64,000 nucleotides of DNA from ZC4RG30 sp046047615 (GTDB lineage: Bacteria > Pseudomonadota > Gammaproteobacteria > Steroidobacterales > Steroidobacteraceae). Position 1 is the first letter of the stretch; each line of letters opens with the position of its first letter. Under the pieces are notes generated by a model. It was not told the DNA's origin, did no database searches, and saw only the letters and a program-made list of their open reading frames with translations. Location of the stretch: the NCBI GenBank assembly GCA_046047615.1, contig JBJOHO010000040.1, positions 1 to 64,000 of the forward strand, written 5' to 3'. Positions 24,960-34,222 of the stretch are shown here, one piece after another. Both the position numbers and the translations under genes were made by a program.

Positions 24960-26102
24960 TCACCATGGCGCTATCAGCCGAACCCTGCCGCCGACCTCGC
25001 GCTCGGCAACCTGCCGCATGGTCTGCTCCAGATGCTGAAGCGCCCGAAACTCTTGATGGAGCACTTCGCCCTGCCTTCTCGCCTGCTCCTCAAGCGCATG
25101 CTGGCGACCGCTCAACCATCGCCAAAAGTTGAGCACTAGACCATCGTCGCGCGTCGCCTCATCCACCATGACCTTCAGCTCGTCCTGCCTCTCCTGGACT
25201 CTGACGCCCTGTACATCGCGCCCAGCCGCCAACATGCGTCTGGCGAGGTGCGAAAAGAGGTCAGCACCACCCTTGGGACAAGGACGGGTCTCGCCGCGGA
25301 CCCGATAATGCGTACGCGGCCGTTCGGCGCCCACGATATCCCATTCGACGCGGACCACTTCAACACAACCCAGCGTATCGATCGGGCAATAGACAACTTC
25401 TGTCGCTCCAGCCTCGCGCCACACTGCTTCCAGCACCGGCGTGTAACGGCGCACGACCTCGCGGTACAACTCATCGGCCTTGTCCAGCATTCCGCCGTTG
25501 TCAGCGAAGTACGATTCGCATTTCACCGGAGCAAGCACCAACATGCCCGCATTCTTTACGGCAGCGCCGGAGTGCGCGCGCTGCTTTGCCCACAAGGTTC
25601 CCGCGAGTCGTTCCATGCTCGCAATATTCAGCACACTTTCAACCTGCGAATGCTGTTTTGGTGTCACGGCTTCCATGATCATGGCAGCATCCACCGGCAG
25701 GATCAGCACATCGGAAGCCTGCAGCCATTGCGTCAGCCGCTGCCAAGGCTCGCCTTCCTGCGACTCAAGCAGGCCACCCGGGTAATCCATGATTTTCAAC
25801 GCGAAGCTGTGCGCCGTGTTCGCGACCTTCAGGTTCAGCGTGAAGTCCGAGATCTCCTGGGTTCCGCTAATGCCGCCCGGCACGAATTCCTTGCCGCGCA
25901 AGTGCCCCCGCATTTCGTTTTTCAGGCGATCCAGACGTAGCTGCGTGGGCCCTGAAGCCTGCACGGACACCGCGGTCCCGGCCAGCATCCGGTTCGCTTC
26001 ATCCAGCAACGCGGTCACGAGCGAGGTCTTGCCGACACCCCACGGCGCCGCCATACCAATCTGCATCTGACCCGAGGCTGCTGCTGCCGCTTGTCCATCC
26101 AT
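24960..26102 (-). CDS. P-loop GTPase-like protein, second of three-gene system
   Basis: 380 residues. Walker A is at residues 19-26 (APWGVGKT), a possible switch I Thr in GGISGTQEIS, a G3-like MDYPGG, and an ATSD-like but non-canonical base-recognition segment at LVLAPVKCES. There is no clear NKxD. The C-terminus (about 300-370) is charged and probably helical, ending RLIAPW. The ATG at 26102 shares its A with the dynamin-like gene stop (TGATG), so the two are translationally coupled; the frame also extends 38 codons upstream inside that gene. It could be a GTPase of the double-GTPase class from predicted defence systems; NTP specificity is unproven. Confidence 0.65.
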   Translation of the reverse strand: MDGQAAAAASGQMQIGMAAPWGVGKTSLVTALLDEANRMLAGTAVSVQASGPTQLRLDRLKNEMRGHLRGKEFVPGGISGTQEISDFTLNLKVANTAHSFALKIMDYPGGLLESQEGEPWQRLTQWLQASDVLILPVDAAMIMEAVTPKQHSQVESVLNIASMERLAGTLWAKQRAHSGAAVKNAGMLVLAPVKCESYFADNGGMLDKADELYREVVRRYTPVLEAVWREAGATEVVYCPIDTLGCVEVVRVEWDIVGAERPRTHYRVRGETRPCPKGGADLFSHLARRMLAAGRDVQGVRVQERQDELKVMVDEATRDDGLVLNFWRWLSGRQHALEEQARRQGEVLHQEFRALQHLEQTMRQVAEREVGGRVRLIAPW

Positions 26103-28336
26103 CACGATTTGCTCCCGGCAATCGCCTGCAACTGGGTGCGGACGCCATCCGCACAGTTTCTGAAGTCCACGAACAACCCGTGTGACCGGTCCAGCGGCCA
26201 AGGCACCCCAGGCCATATTTCATCGCGGTAATGGTCGGCGAGCAAATGGAACTCGTCTTCTGACTCGCCGGAACGGATCACTGCATCATCGAAATGCTCC
26301 GCCGATGCATGAAGCACCAGCGAAGCCAGCCGAAGGTCCTGCAGCAATGCCTTCTGGGCTTCCCAAGCTGCCTTCTCGCCCAATTCGACCAAGCGTCGCA
26401 GCGCCTCCCGGGCACCGTCCGCCGACACTTCAACAACGATCGTCTGGACCATCTCGCCCGACCGCGGATCCCGGTACTGGGATTGCAGGATGTCCAATGT
26501 CTGCCGCATACGTGGGTGGTAGTGAGTCCGGTAGTCGAGCCGCGTGGCCAGCAGATCCTCTACTGCGCCAGCCATGGTGCTGCACCCGGCTGCATGCAGA
26601 CGTCGCTGCAACTCCTCCAAGGTAGCGCGAGGACTCAAAGCCGGTACACCAAGTCGTGCAGCAACAATGGAAGCAGCATCAGCCCAGAGCTTTTCCATCT
26701 TCGCCGCGAGATGGACGTCGAGACGATTGAAGCGTCCGGCGATGTGGGTTCGCAGCCGGTTGAGTTCATCGGCTACGAGCCCACCGGAACCCATCTCCGC
26801 TTTCAGCTTCCCTGTGGCTCTCGCCAACCAGACCGATTCGCTCCGGCCAAGCCCGTCATGCAACCAGGCGCGAGTATCGTTGTAGCACTGGTCAACGGCA
26901 GCGATGAACTCATCGTCTTGCACCTGAGGATCGCGCGCACGTCGTCGTAGGTCGTTAACAAGGTCGGAGAGCTCACCCGCCAAATCTTCCCGCAACTGCT
27001 CGGCCTTCTTGCGAATGTCGACCTTCGAGTGCGCGATGGGCGGTACCGCGCTATCCATCTGCGCCGTGACCGCCGCCAGCGTCGCCAGCAGTTCCGCCGC
27101 ATAACCGCGCGTATCGCCGACGGCAAATTCAACAGCTGCGGCATCCATTGCTGGCAGCCGTTCGGCCAGATGCGACAGTACTGGAGCCACCAGATCGGCC
27201 GACACGCTCTCGCGATCGAGCGCGTTGGCTCTCAGCACGCGATAGGCGCCCTCCGTCTTCCTCTGGAAATCACCAACGAGTGCCTCCTCCTGCTCATGCG
27301 ATGACCCACCTTGGTTGACGAGCATGAGACAGAAGTCCCCGGGCTCAGCGCCACTTCGCGCCATGCGCACGAGATCCAAGGTCTTGGCGGCTTCGGCACC
27401 CCAGTAGGCCTTCTTGCGCGGGCTGCTGACCAGGATCACGAGATCAACCTCGTCCTCCAGCCCGGCAACATGCCGGTCGTCGCCCTGAGCCACGATCTCG
27501 CCAGTGCCCGGAAGATCAATAAGACCAAGATTGTGTACATCGACCCCGGGGAACTCGCAGTCGATCTTGGCTTCCCGAACTGCCAGGTACTTGCGATCGG
27601 GCGCCTGCGCCGTATTGAGCTCCTCTTGGGCGGTCGGGTACGCGACGAACGGTCTGACAACGTCCAGATCCAGCGTCTGCGTGCCACCGGTCAGCAAAGG
27701 AGCATAGCTGCCGAGCGAACGCTGCATTCCCAGGACGCGATCGCGCATGCCCTTGAGGATTTCGGCGTCTTGGACACCAGGGCCGACGGGCGCCAGATCA
27801 ACGGTCTGGAATGCCCGCGGTGTGGGTGGAACAACACCCCACCCCAAGCGATCGAAGTAGGGTTTGAGGACCTTGTCCCGGAAACTCTCCCAGCTGTGGA
27901 ACGTCAGCGTGGCGCGCGACACGTTGGGTTGGTGAAAAATCCGGCTACGTACAGCCGTGACCGGCAGGTTGTCCCCGGTGGGAATCTGCCCTTCCCCCAA
28001 GCCCGAGATAGCCTGCAGCAGCGTGCTCTTCCCGACGCGCGCCTCGCCCGCCACACCCACGTTGAGCGTGCTTCGCTCGAAACGGGCACGCACGCGCTTC
28101 AACCGCGGAAGAATTTCACGATCGATCCGAGACGGAATCGGTTCCAGCTGGGTACGCAAAGCAGCCAACAATCCTGGCGCTGCGGGGTGGTCCGCGAGAG
28201 CCGCCAAGTGGTGGTCGAGATCCCGAAGTCCCTGGGCGATGTCCGTCCAGCCCTCCACCGCACTTCCCAGTTCGGCAGCCTTGGGCGCGCGCGCCTGAAG
28301 TATCTGCTGCAGCCGCTCGTTCAGTTGAACCGCCAT
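26102..28336 (-). CDS. Dynamin-like large GTPase, first of three-gene system
   Basis: 744 residues. A helical N-terminus of about 90 residues precedes a GTPase domain with G1 GEARVGKS (97-104), G2 Thr127 in LPVTAV, G3 LIDLPGTGE and a G4-like LMLVNQGG. Long charged helices follow (about 430-720), as in stalk regions of bacterial dynamin-like proteins. No transmembrane helix is seen, so any membrane contact would be peripheral. The ATG at 28336 has GGTGGG upstream; a GTG three codons earlier is possible. Base composition is less GC-rich than in neighbouring housekeeping genes. It heads an operon with two further genes. Bacterial dynamins act in membrane repair or antiphage defence; the role here is unknown. 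Confidence 0.72.
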   Translation of the reverse strand: MAVQLNERLQQILQARAPKAAELGSAVEGWTDIAQGLRDLDHHLAALADHPAAPGLLAALRTQLEPIPSRIDREILPRLKRVRARFERSTLNVGVAGEARVGKSTLLQAISGLGEGQIPTGDNLPVTAVRSRIFHQPNVSRATLTFHSWESFRDKVLKPYFDRLGWGVVPPTPRAFQTVDLAPVGPGVQDAEILKGMRDRVLGMQRSLGSYAPLLTGGTQTLDLDVVRPFVAYPTAQEELNTAQAPDRKYLAVREAKIDCEFPGVDVHNLGLIDLPGTGEIVAQGDDRHVAGLEDEVDLVILVSSPRKKAYWGAEAAKTLDLVRMARSGAEPGDFCLMLVNQGGSSHEQEEALVGDFQRKTEGAYRVLRANALDRESVSADLVAPVLSHLAERLPAMDAAAVEFAVGDTRGYAAELLATLAAVTAQMDSAVPPIAHSKVDIRKKAEQLREDLAGELSDLVNDLRRRARDPQVQDDEFIAAVDQCYNDTRAWLHDGLGRSESVWLARATGKLKAEMGSGGLVADELNRLRTHIAGRFNRLDVHLAAKMEKLWADAASIVAARLGVPALSPRATLEELQRRLHAAGCSTMAGAVEDLLATRLDYRTHYHPRMRQTLDILQSQYRDPRSGEMVQTIVVEVSADGAREALRRLVELGEKAAWEAQKALLQDLRLASLVLHASAEHFDDAVIRSGESEDEFHLLADHYRDEIWPGVPWPLDRSHGLFVDFRNCADGVRTQLQAIAGSKS

Positions 28337-28503
28337 ATGTCCCACCGTCGTCCCTGAAGGATTGAAGACCCCTCAGACGCTAGCATGCAAACCCGTGGTG
28401 GCGGCTGATGCAGGACCGTCCTGCGCCAAATAAATTGTAATATTTACAAGAACTTGCCAACTCATGTGGCTCATCTGAATTGAGCCATTGATTGAGAGGA
28501 AGT
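28337..28503. promoter_or_regulatory. AT-rich, palindrome-rich leader of the GTPase operon
   Basis: This 167-bp gap is far richer in A/T than its surroundings and holds three perfect inverted repeats: GCAGGAC-C-GTCCTGC, TTGTAA-TAT-TTACAA, and TGGCTCA-TCTGAAT-TGAGCCA. On the minus strand TTGGCA and TACAAT stand 15 bases apart and might be a promoter, though the spacing is short. It lies between the operon and the 3' end of tRNA-Pro. The repeats may be operator sites or remnants of an integration junction. Confidence 0.5.
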
Positions 28504-28580
<77 letters not shown>

Positions 28581-28589
28581 AGCCCGTGG

Positions 28590-28620
28590 ATCATACGGGA
28601 TCCGGCCGTCCCTGTGCCAA
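28590..28620 (-). promoter_or_regulatory. Possible tRNA-Pro promoter
   Basis: Minus strand TTGGCA (28620-28615) and TATGAT (28595-28590), separated by 19 bases, longer than optimal. The -10 is good and the start would be only a few bases before the tRNA. Confidence 0.4.
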
Positions 28621-28666
28621 CGCAGCCTGATATCCTGCGCGGCTGTTTTACCGGGAGACCGTTTCC

Positions 28667-29527
28667 ATGACCGCAAAGTTGCTCGACGGCAAGGCCATTG
28701 CGCAGGCGCTGCGCAACGACATCAAGACCCAGGTGGACGCCCTCAAGGCGGCCGGCAAGCGCGTGCCGGGCCTGGCGGTGGTGATCGTCGGCGAAGACCC
28801 GGCCTCGCAGATCTACGTGCGCAACAAGCACCAATCCACCGAGGCGGTGGGCATGAAGTCGGTCATGAGGGTGCTGCCGGCCACCGCCACGCAGGCCGAG
28901 GTGCTGGCCGTGGTGGCCGAGCTCAATGCCGATGACTCGATCGACGGCATCCTGGTGCAACTGCCGGTGCCGAAGCAGATCGACGGCAAGGCGGTCATCG
29001 ACGCCATCGCCGTTGAAAAGGACGTTGACGGCTTCAGTCCCGCCAACTTCGGCATGCTGGCGCAGCGCACGCCGCGCCTGCGCCCCTGTACGCCCTATGG
29101 CTGCATGAAGATGCTCGACCACGCCGGCATTGATCCGAAGGGCATGGATGCCGTGGTGCTGGGCCAGTCCAACATCGTCGGCCGCCCGGCAGCGCTGGAG
29201 CTGCTGATGAAGGGTGCCACGGTCACCATCTGCCACAGCCAGACGAAGGACCTGCTCGGCCACATCAAGCGCGCCGACCTGCTGGTGGCCGGCATCGGCA
29301 AGCCGGAGTTCGTGAAGGGCGACTGGCTCAAGCCGGGCGCCATCGTGCTGGACGTGGGCATCAACCGCCTGCCTTCGGGCAAGGTGGTGGGCGACGTGGA
29401 GTTCGCGTCGGCCTCGCAGGTGGCGTCGTGGATCACGCCAGTGCCGGGTGGCGTGGGCCCGATGACCATCGCCATGCTGATCCAGAACACGCTCGAGGCC
29501 TACCAGTTCCGCGAGGCCGCGCGCTGA
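28667..29527 (+). CDS. folD: FolD, methylene-THF dehydrogenase/cyclohydrolase
   Basis: 286 residues, normal length. Catalytic YVRNK motif (Y and K of the active site) and the cofactor signatures GQSNIVGRP and PVPGGVGPMTIAML are present. The enzyme interconverts 5,10-methylene-THF and 10-formyl-THF with NADP in the cytosol, supplying one-carbon units for purine and formyl-methionine synthesis. GGGAG precedes the ATG. It is transcribed alone and converges on cysS; a strong hairpin lies between them. Confidence 0.97.
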   Translation: MTAKLLDGKAIAQALRNDIKTQVDALKAAGKRVPGLAVVIVGEDPASQIYVRNKHQSTEAVGMKSVMRVLPATATQAEVLAVVAELNADDSIDGILVQLPVPKQIDGKAVIDAIAVEKDVDGFSPANFGMLAQRTPRLRPCTPYGCMKMLDHAGIDPKGMDAVVLGQSNIVGRPAALELLMKGATVTICHSQTKDLLGHIKRADLLVAGIGKPEFVKGDWLKPGAIVLDVGINRLPSGKVVGDVEFASASQVASWITPVPGGVGPMTIAMLIQNTLEAYQFREAAR

Positions 29528-29534
29528 GCGGAGC

Positions 29535-29553
29535 CCCGCGGCCCTGCCGCGGG
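29535..29553. terminator. Hairpin between convergent folD and cysS
   Basis: CCCGCGGC-CCT-GCCGCGGG, a perfect 8-bp stem with a three-base loop. No T tract follows on either strand, so it may slow polymerase or act with Rho in both directions rather than being a full intrinsic terminator. Confidence 0.45.
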
Positions 29554-29555
29554 CC

Positions 29556-30968
29556 CTACTTGCGGCGCCAGGTGGTCACGCCGCCTGGCGCATCCTCCAG
29601 CACGATGCCCTGCGCCGCGAGTCCGTCGCGGATCCGGTCTGAAGCCGCGAAATCGCGCGCCTTGCGGGCTGCAAGGCGCGCTGCCACCTCTGCGTCGATC
29701 TGTGCATCCGTCAGCCCGGCCGCGGCCGCCGCCCCGGCGCCGGGCGCAGGCAACCGGGCCCAGGCCTCCGGGTCCTGCTGGCCGATGCCCAGCACCGCCG
29801 CCAGCCGCCGGAACTCGGCAGCGAGCTCACCGGCCTGCTGCAGGTCGCCGGCCGCACGCAGCGTGTTGATCTCGCGCACCAACCCCTGCAGCACCGCCAG
29901 CGCTTCGGGCGTGTTGAAGTCGTCGTCCATGGCCGCCTCGAAGCGCGGCCCCCAGGGCGTATTGCCCGCGGGAGGCGGCACGGACGGCAGCCCACGCAGC
30001 GCGGCATAGAGCCGGCCCAGGGTGGCGTCAGCCTGCTCGATCTGCGCCATCGAATAGTTGATCGGGCCGCGGTAGTGGCTGCCCAGCAGCAGGAAGCGCA
30101 GCACCTCGGGATGGCGCAGGCGCGGCAGCACTTCGCGGTAGGTGAAGAAGTTGCCCAGCGACTTGGACATCTTCTCGTCGTCGACGTTGACGAAACCGTT
30201 GTGCATCCAGACCTTCACGAACGGATGCCCGGTGGCGCCGCAGGACTGCGCGATCTCGTTCTCGTAGTGCGGGAACTTGAGGTCCATGCCGCCGCCATGG
30301 ATGTCGAAGTGGTCCCCGAGCAGCGCAGTGGACATTGCCGAACACTCGATGTGCCAGCCGGGACGTCCCTCGCCCCACGGGGAGGACCAACTGGGCTCGC
30401 CGGGCTTGGACCGCTTCCACAACACGAAATCGAGAGGGTCGCGCTTGGATTCGCCGATCTCCACGCGGGCGCCGGCGCGCAGGTCAGCGAGGCGCTTGCC
30501 GGAAAGCTTGCCGTAGTCGGGGAAACTCGCGACGGCGTAGAGGACATCACCGTCGGCTGCCACGTAAGCGTGGCCGCGATCGATGAGGCGCTGGATCATG
30601 GCGATGATCTCGCCGATGTAGGCGGTCGCGCGGGGCTCGATGTCCGGCTGCTCCACGCCCAGCGAGGCGGCATCTTCATCCATCGCGGCGATGAAACGCG
30701 CGGTGAGCGCCTCGATGGGCTCGTGGTTGGCGGCGGCGCGATGGATGATCTTGTCGTCGATGTCGGTGATGTTGCGCACGAAGGTCACGGCGTAACCGCA
30801 GTGGCGCAGGTAGCGGCGCACCATGTCGAAGACCACCAGCATGCGCATGTGGCCGATGTGGCAATAGTCGTAGACGGTGATCCCGCAGACGTACATGCGG
30901 ACCTTGCCCGGCTCCAGCGGCTGGAAAGTCTCGGGCTGTCCGGTCAGGGAATTGTGGATGCGCAACAT
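29556..30968 (-). CDS. cysS: Cysteinyl-tRNA synthetase
   Basis: 470 residues. The HIGH motif is at 37-40 (HIGH in DYCHIGHMR) and KMSKSLGN follows in the catalytic domain. The zinc-binding C28 (YVCGITVYD) and WHIECSAM cysteine are present. It charges tRNA-Cys in the cytosol. The ATG at 30968 was chosen because homology starts at LRIHNSLTG; the frame is open 63 codons upstream over the lpxH start without meaning. It is divergent from lpxH across 67 bp and convergent with folD. Confidence 0.97.
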   Translation of the reverse strand: MLRIHNSLTGQPETFQPLEPGKVRMYVCGITVYDYCHIGHMRMLVVFDMVRRYLRHCGYAVTFVRNITDIDDKIIHRAAANHEPIEALTARFIAAMDEDAASLGVEQPDIEPRATAYIGEIIAMIQRLIDRGHAYVAADGDVLYAVASFPDYGKLSGKRLADLRAGARVEIGESKRDPLDFVLWKRSKPGEPSWSSPWGEGRPGWHIECSAMSTALLGDHFDIHGGGMDLKFPHYENEIAQSCGATGHPFVKVWMHNGFVNVDDEKMSKSLGNFFTYREVLPRLRHPEVLRFLLLGSHYRGPINYSMAQIEQADATLGRLYAALRGLPSVPPPAGNTPWGPRFEAAMDDDFNTPEALAVLQGLVREINTLRAAGDLQQAGELAAEFRRLAAVLGIGQQDPEAWARLPAPGAGAAAAAGLTDAQIDAEVAARLAARKARDFAASDRIRDGLAAQGIVLEDAPGGVTTWRRK

Positions 30969-31035
30969 GGGGCGCGAGTTTACGTGAAGCGGGGGACGAC
31001 GGGAGGCAGGCTCCTCCTTACAATGCCAGCACACC

Positions 31036-31770
31036 ATGCGCGACGACGACCTGCTGTTCGTGTCGGACCTGCACCTCGACGCCGCCCTGCCGGCAGCGAT
31101 CGGGCAGTTCATGCGCTTTCTCGAGGGGCCGGCACGGCAGGCGGCGGGCCTGTACATCCTGGGCGACCTGTTCGAGAGCTGGGTCGGCGATGACGATGAC
31201 GATCCGGCGCGCGATGGAGTCTGCCGCGCCCTGCGCGCCTACAGCGCGGGCGGACGCGGGCTGTGGGTGCTGCGCGGCAACCGTGATTTCCTGATGGGCA
31301 CCGGTTTCGAGGCCCGCACTGGCGCAACCCTGCTGCCCGATCCCTTCCATCTGCGGTACGGCGCACTCAGTGCCTTCGTCTGCCATGGCGACCTGCTCTG
31401 CACCGGCGACCACCCCTACCAGGAACTGCGCAGCCTGGTGCGCCAACCGGCCCTGCAGGCGCGTTACCTGCGCCTGCCGCTGGCGGCACGGCGCAGCCTT
31501 GCAGATTCGGTGCGCCGCGGCAGCCAGGCCCACACGGGGCGGCAGCAGGCGGCGCTGATGGATGTGGATGCCCAGGCCGTCGAGGCAGCCTTCCGCTGCA
31601 GCGCTGCGCGGCTGCTGATCCATGGCCATACCCACCGGCCGGGCGTGCATCCGGGCCATATCGATGGGCGCGACGTCACGCGCATCGTGCTGGGGGACTG
31701 GTACCACCAGGGCAGTTGCCTGCGGCTGCAGGCCAACGGCGGCTACGAACTGCTGGCGCTGCCCCGCTGA
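31036..31770 (+). CDS. lpxH: LpxH, UDP-2,3-diacylglucosamine diphosphatase
   Basis: 244 residues. Calcineurin-like metal-site motifs appear in order: SDLHLD, GDLFESW, GNRDF, CHGD and HGHTHRP. The product cleaves UDP-2,3-diacylglucosamine to lipid X at the inner membrane, an early lipid A step, which marks an outer-membrane bacterium. The final 28 bp overlap the end of the convergent oligopeptide transporter ATPase gene. Confidence 0.95.
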   Translation: MRDDDLLFVSDLHLDAALPAAIGQFMRFLEGPARQAAGLYILGDLFESWVGDDDDDPARDGVCRALRAYSAGGRGLWVLRGNRDFLMGTGFEARTGATLLPDPFHLRYGALSAFVCHGDLLCTGDHPYQELRSLVRQPALQARYLRLPLAARRSLADSVRRGSQAHTGRQQAALMDVDAQAVEAAFRCSAARLLIHGHTHRPGVHPGHIDGRDVTRIVLGDWYHQGSCLRLQANGGYELLALPR

Positions 31771-32594
31771 CGCGCGCGCATGCGGCGGGGATCGGCCGCC
31801 AGCACGGCATCGAGCAACTGGCGGGTGCAGGGGTGCCGGGGCCGCTGCAACAGCGTGTCCGTGGCGCCCTCCTCGACCACGCGCCCTTGCTGCAGCACCA
31901 TCACGCGCTGGCACAGCCTGCGCACGGCGGCCAGGTCGTGGCTGATGAACAGCAGCGCCAGCCCCTGCTGCTGCAGGTCTGCCAGCAGGTCCAGCACCTG
32001 CGCGCGCGTGACGAGGTCGAGCGAGGCCACGGGCTCATCACACAGCAGCACCGCAGGACGCGCCAGCAACGCCCGCGCAATGCCGATGCGCTGCGCCTGG
32101 CCACCGGAGAACTGGTGCGGGTAGCGCGACAGCTGCGCGGCGGACAGGCCCACCTGCTCCAACTGGGCGACGATGCGCTCGCGTCGCTGCCCTGCCGGCA
32201 GGCCGGGCTCGAACACGCGCAACGGCCCGGACAGGATCTCCTCGATGCGCATGCGCGGATCGAGCGAGGACAGCGGGTCCTGGAAGATCATCTGCACGTC
32301 GCGCCGACGTTGCCGCAGCGCGGCACCCTCGAGCGTCGCGATGTCCGTGCCGCGCCACAGGACCTGGCCCGCTGCCAGCGGCACGAGCTTGAGCACCGCG
32401 CGGGCCAGCGTGGTCTTGCCACTGCCGGATCCCCCAACGACCGCAAGCGATTCGCCGGCCTGCAGGCTGAACGACGCCGCGTCGACGGCGACGAAACGTT
32501 CCGGCCGCCGCCAGGTGCCACGCGGCAGCGGGTATTCGACGCGCAGCGCCCGGGCTTCAAGCAAGGGCTGCGTGGCGACCTGCGGCTCAGTCAT
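31743..32594 (-). CDS. Oligopeptide ABC transporter ATP-binding protein (OppF/DppF type)
   Basis: 283 residues. Walker A GGSGSGKTT, Q-loop IFQDPLSSLDP, signature FSGGQAQRIGIARAL, Walker B VLLCDEP and the switch His (ISHDLAAV) are all intact. The Q-loop and a C-terminal HPCTRQLL segment are typical of the peptide-uptake ATPases. The ATG at 32594 overlaps the stop of the OppD-type gene. It is the last gene of the opp operon and overlaps lpxH by 28 bp at the 3' end. Confidence 0.92.
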   Translation of the reverse strand: MTEPQVATQPLLEARALRVEYPLPRGTWRRPERFVAVDAASFSLQAGESLAVVGGSGSGKTTLARAVLKLVPLAAGQVLWRGTDIATLEGAALRQRRRDVQMIFQDPLSSLDPRMRIEEILSGPLRVFEPGLPAGQRRERIVAQLEQVGLSAAQLSRYPHQFSGGQAQRIGIARALLARPAVLLCDEPVASLDLVTRAQVLDLLADLQQQGLALLFISHDLAAVRRLCQRVMVLQQGRVVEEGATDTLLQRPRHPCTRQLLDAVLAADPRRMRARQRGSASSS

Positions 32595-33405
32595 TGGCGC
32601 CCTCCGGCAGGTCCAGCGCCTGCGCGGCTGCCAGCAACCGCTGTGTCGCCGGGGCGGCGGGCCGGTCGAAGACGCTGAACACGTCGCCGCGCTCGACGAC
32701 ACGACCCCGTTCCATCACCAGCAGTTCGTCCGCCATGCGCGCCATCACGCCCAGGTCGTGCGTGACCAGCAGCATCGCCATGCCGCGCGCCTCGCGCAGG
32801 GCCAGCAGCAGATCGAGAACCTGGGCCTGGACGGTGACGTCCAGCGCCGTGGTGGGCTCATCCGCCAGCAGCAGCGAGGGATTGCACATCAGCGCCATGG
32901 CGATAACCACGCGTTGGCGCATGCCACCGGAGAGCTCATGCGGATACTGCCGCGCGCGGCGCAGCGGCTGATCCAGACCGACTGCCTCCAATTGCCGCAG
33001 CGCCGCCTCGCGGGCGATGGCGCGCGAGGCACCCTCATGGCAACGCATCACTTCCGCCAGCTGCTCGCCGATGCGGATCTGTGGATGCAGGGCACTCATC
33101 GGGTCCTGGAAGACCATCGCCATGCGCCGGCCCCTCAGGCCGCGCATCGCGCCGGCGTCGCCCGCGGCGAGCGCATGGCCCTCGAAGTGCAACCGCCCCT
33201 CGCAACGGGCGGAGGCAGGCAGCAGCCCCAGCAAGGCAAGCAGGACCTGGGTCTTGCCACTGCCGGACTCGCCGGCGATGCCGACGATGCGGCCGGCACC
33301 GACTTCAAGGTCCACGCCATCCACGACCGCCACGGAACCGCCGGGCGACGGATAGCGGATCCGCAGGCCGGAGAGCGACAGCAGTGGCGATGCCGGATCA
33401 GCCAC
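32587..33405 (-). CDS. Oligopeptide ABC transporter ATP-binding protein (OppD/DppD type)
   Basis: 272 residues from GTG 33405. Walker A GESGSGKT, Q-loop VFQDPMSALHPQ, signature LSGGMRQRVVIAMAL, Walker B LLLADEPTTALD and switch VTHDLGVMA are intact. The start codon overlaps the end of the permease gene (GTGG..TGA), so translation is coupled. With the OppF-type protein it forms the ATPase pair of a peptide importer. It lacks the usual long C-terminal peptide-transporter cysteine extension. Confidence 0.92.
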   Translation of the reverse strand: MADPASPLLSLSGLRIRYPSPGGSVAVVDGVDLEVGAGRIVGIAGESGSGKTQVLLALLGLLPASARCEGRLHFEGHALAAGDAGAMRGLRGRRMAMVFQDPMSALHPQIRIGEQLAEVMRCHEGASRAIAREAALRQLEAVGLDQPLRRARQYPHELSGGMRQRVVIAMALMCNPSLLLADEPTTALDVTVQAQVLDLLLALREARGMAMLLVTHDLGVMARMADELLVMERGRVVERGDVFSVFDRPAAPATQRLLAAAQALDLPEGAND

Positions 33406-34222
33406 GGGTCTGTTCCAGCTGCGGATCGTAGGCATCGCGCAGGGCATCGCCCACACGGTTGCAGACATAGACCAGCAGCGCCAGCACCACTGCCGGGCAG
33501 ACCAGCAGCCGCGGTCGGGCGCGCAGCTGCGCGGCGCCATCGGCGATCAGCGTGCCCAGCGACGCCAGCGGCGGCTGCGCCCCCAGGCCGAGGAAGCCCA
33601 GGAAGGCCTCGATGAGGATGACCGTCGGCAAGGTGAGGGCGAGATAGGCGACGACGATGCCCAGCAGGTTGGGCAACAGGTGGCGGCCGATGACCTGCGG
33701 CGTGGAAAGGCCGCCCACGCGTGCCGCATCGATGAAGTCGCGTTGACGCAGCGTGAGCGTCTGCGCCCGCACGATGCGCGCGATGTCGAGCCAGGAGACC
33801 GCGCCGATGGCGACGAACAGCAGCACCAGATCGCGCCCGAACAGCACGGTGAGCACGATGACGAAGGGAATGAAGGGCACGGTGTAGAGCACGTCGACGG
33901 CGCGCATCATCCAGGCGTCGGTGCGTCCGCCGAGGTAACCGGCCACCACACCCCAGAGCACGCCGATGCACAGGCTGGTGAGGCTGGCGGCCAGACCCAC
34001 GACGAGCGACAGCCGCAGCCCCCAGGCCAGCCGCACCAGCAGGTCGCGGCCCAGGTCATCCGTACCCAGCCAATGGCCTGAAGCCCAGTGCGGCGGCAAG
34101 TCCAGCTCGTCCCAGGACGGCGTGTAGTGGTCGTAGGGCGACAGCCAGGGCACGACGATCGCGGCGACCACCAGTGCCAGCAGCAAGGCGGTGCTGGCGC
34201 GCGGCCAGTGCACGGCGCTCAT
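33398..34222 (-). CDS. Oligopeptide ABC transporter permease (OppC/DppC type)
   Basis: 274 residues, about six transmembrane helices. The region after helix 1 (HWLGTDDLGRDLLVRLAWG) is the OppC/DppC hallmark, and the coupling helix motif DFIDAARVGGLSTPQVIGRHLLPN includes the EAA loop. The ATG at 34222 overlaps the OppB stop (ATGA). It forms the membrane channel with the OppB-type protein. Confidence 0.93.
   Translation of the reverse strand: MSAVHWPRASTALLLALVVAAIVVPWLSPYDHYTPSWDELDLPPHWASGHWLGTDDLGRDLLVRLAWGLRLSLVVGLAASLTSLCIGVLWGVVAGYLGGRTDAWMMRAVDVLYTVPFIPFVIVLTVLFGRDLVLLFVAIGAVSWLDIARIVRAQTLTLRQRDFIDAARVGGLSTPQVIGRHLLPNLLGIVVAYLALTLPTVILIEAFLGFLGLGAQPPLASLGTLIADGAAQLRARPRLLVCPAVVLALLVYVCNRVGDALRDAYDPQLEQTRG

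Noticed and set aside
26102..26216. Longer N-terminus for the second GTPase
   Set aside because: The extra 38 codons lie entirely inside the dynamin-like gene; the ATG coupled to its stop gives a P-loop close to the N-terminus, as expected.
29535..29553. Full intrinsic terminator for folD or cysS
   Set aside because: The stem is strong but neither strand has a following T tract, so it is listed only as a hairpin with moderate confidence.
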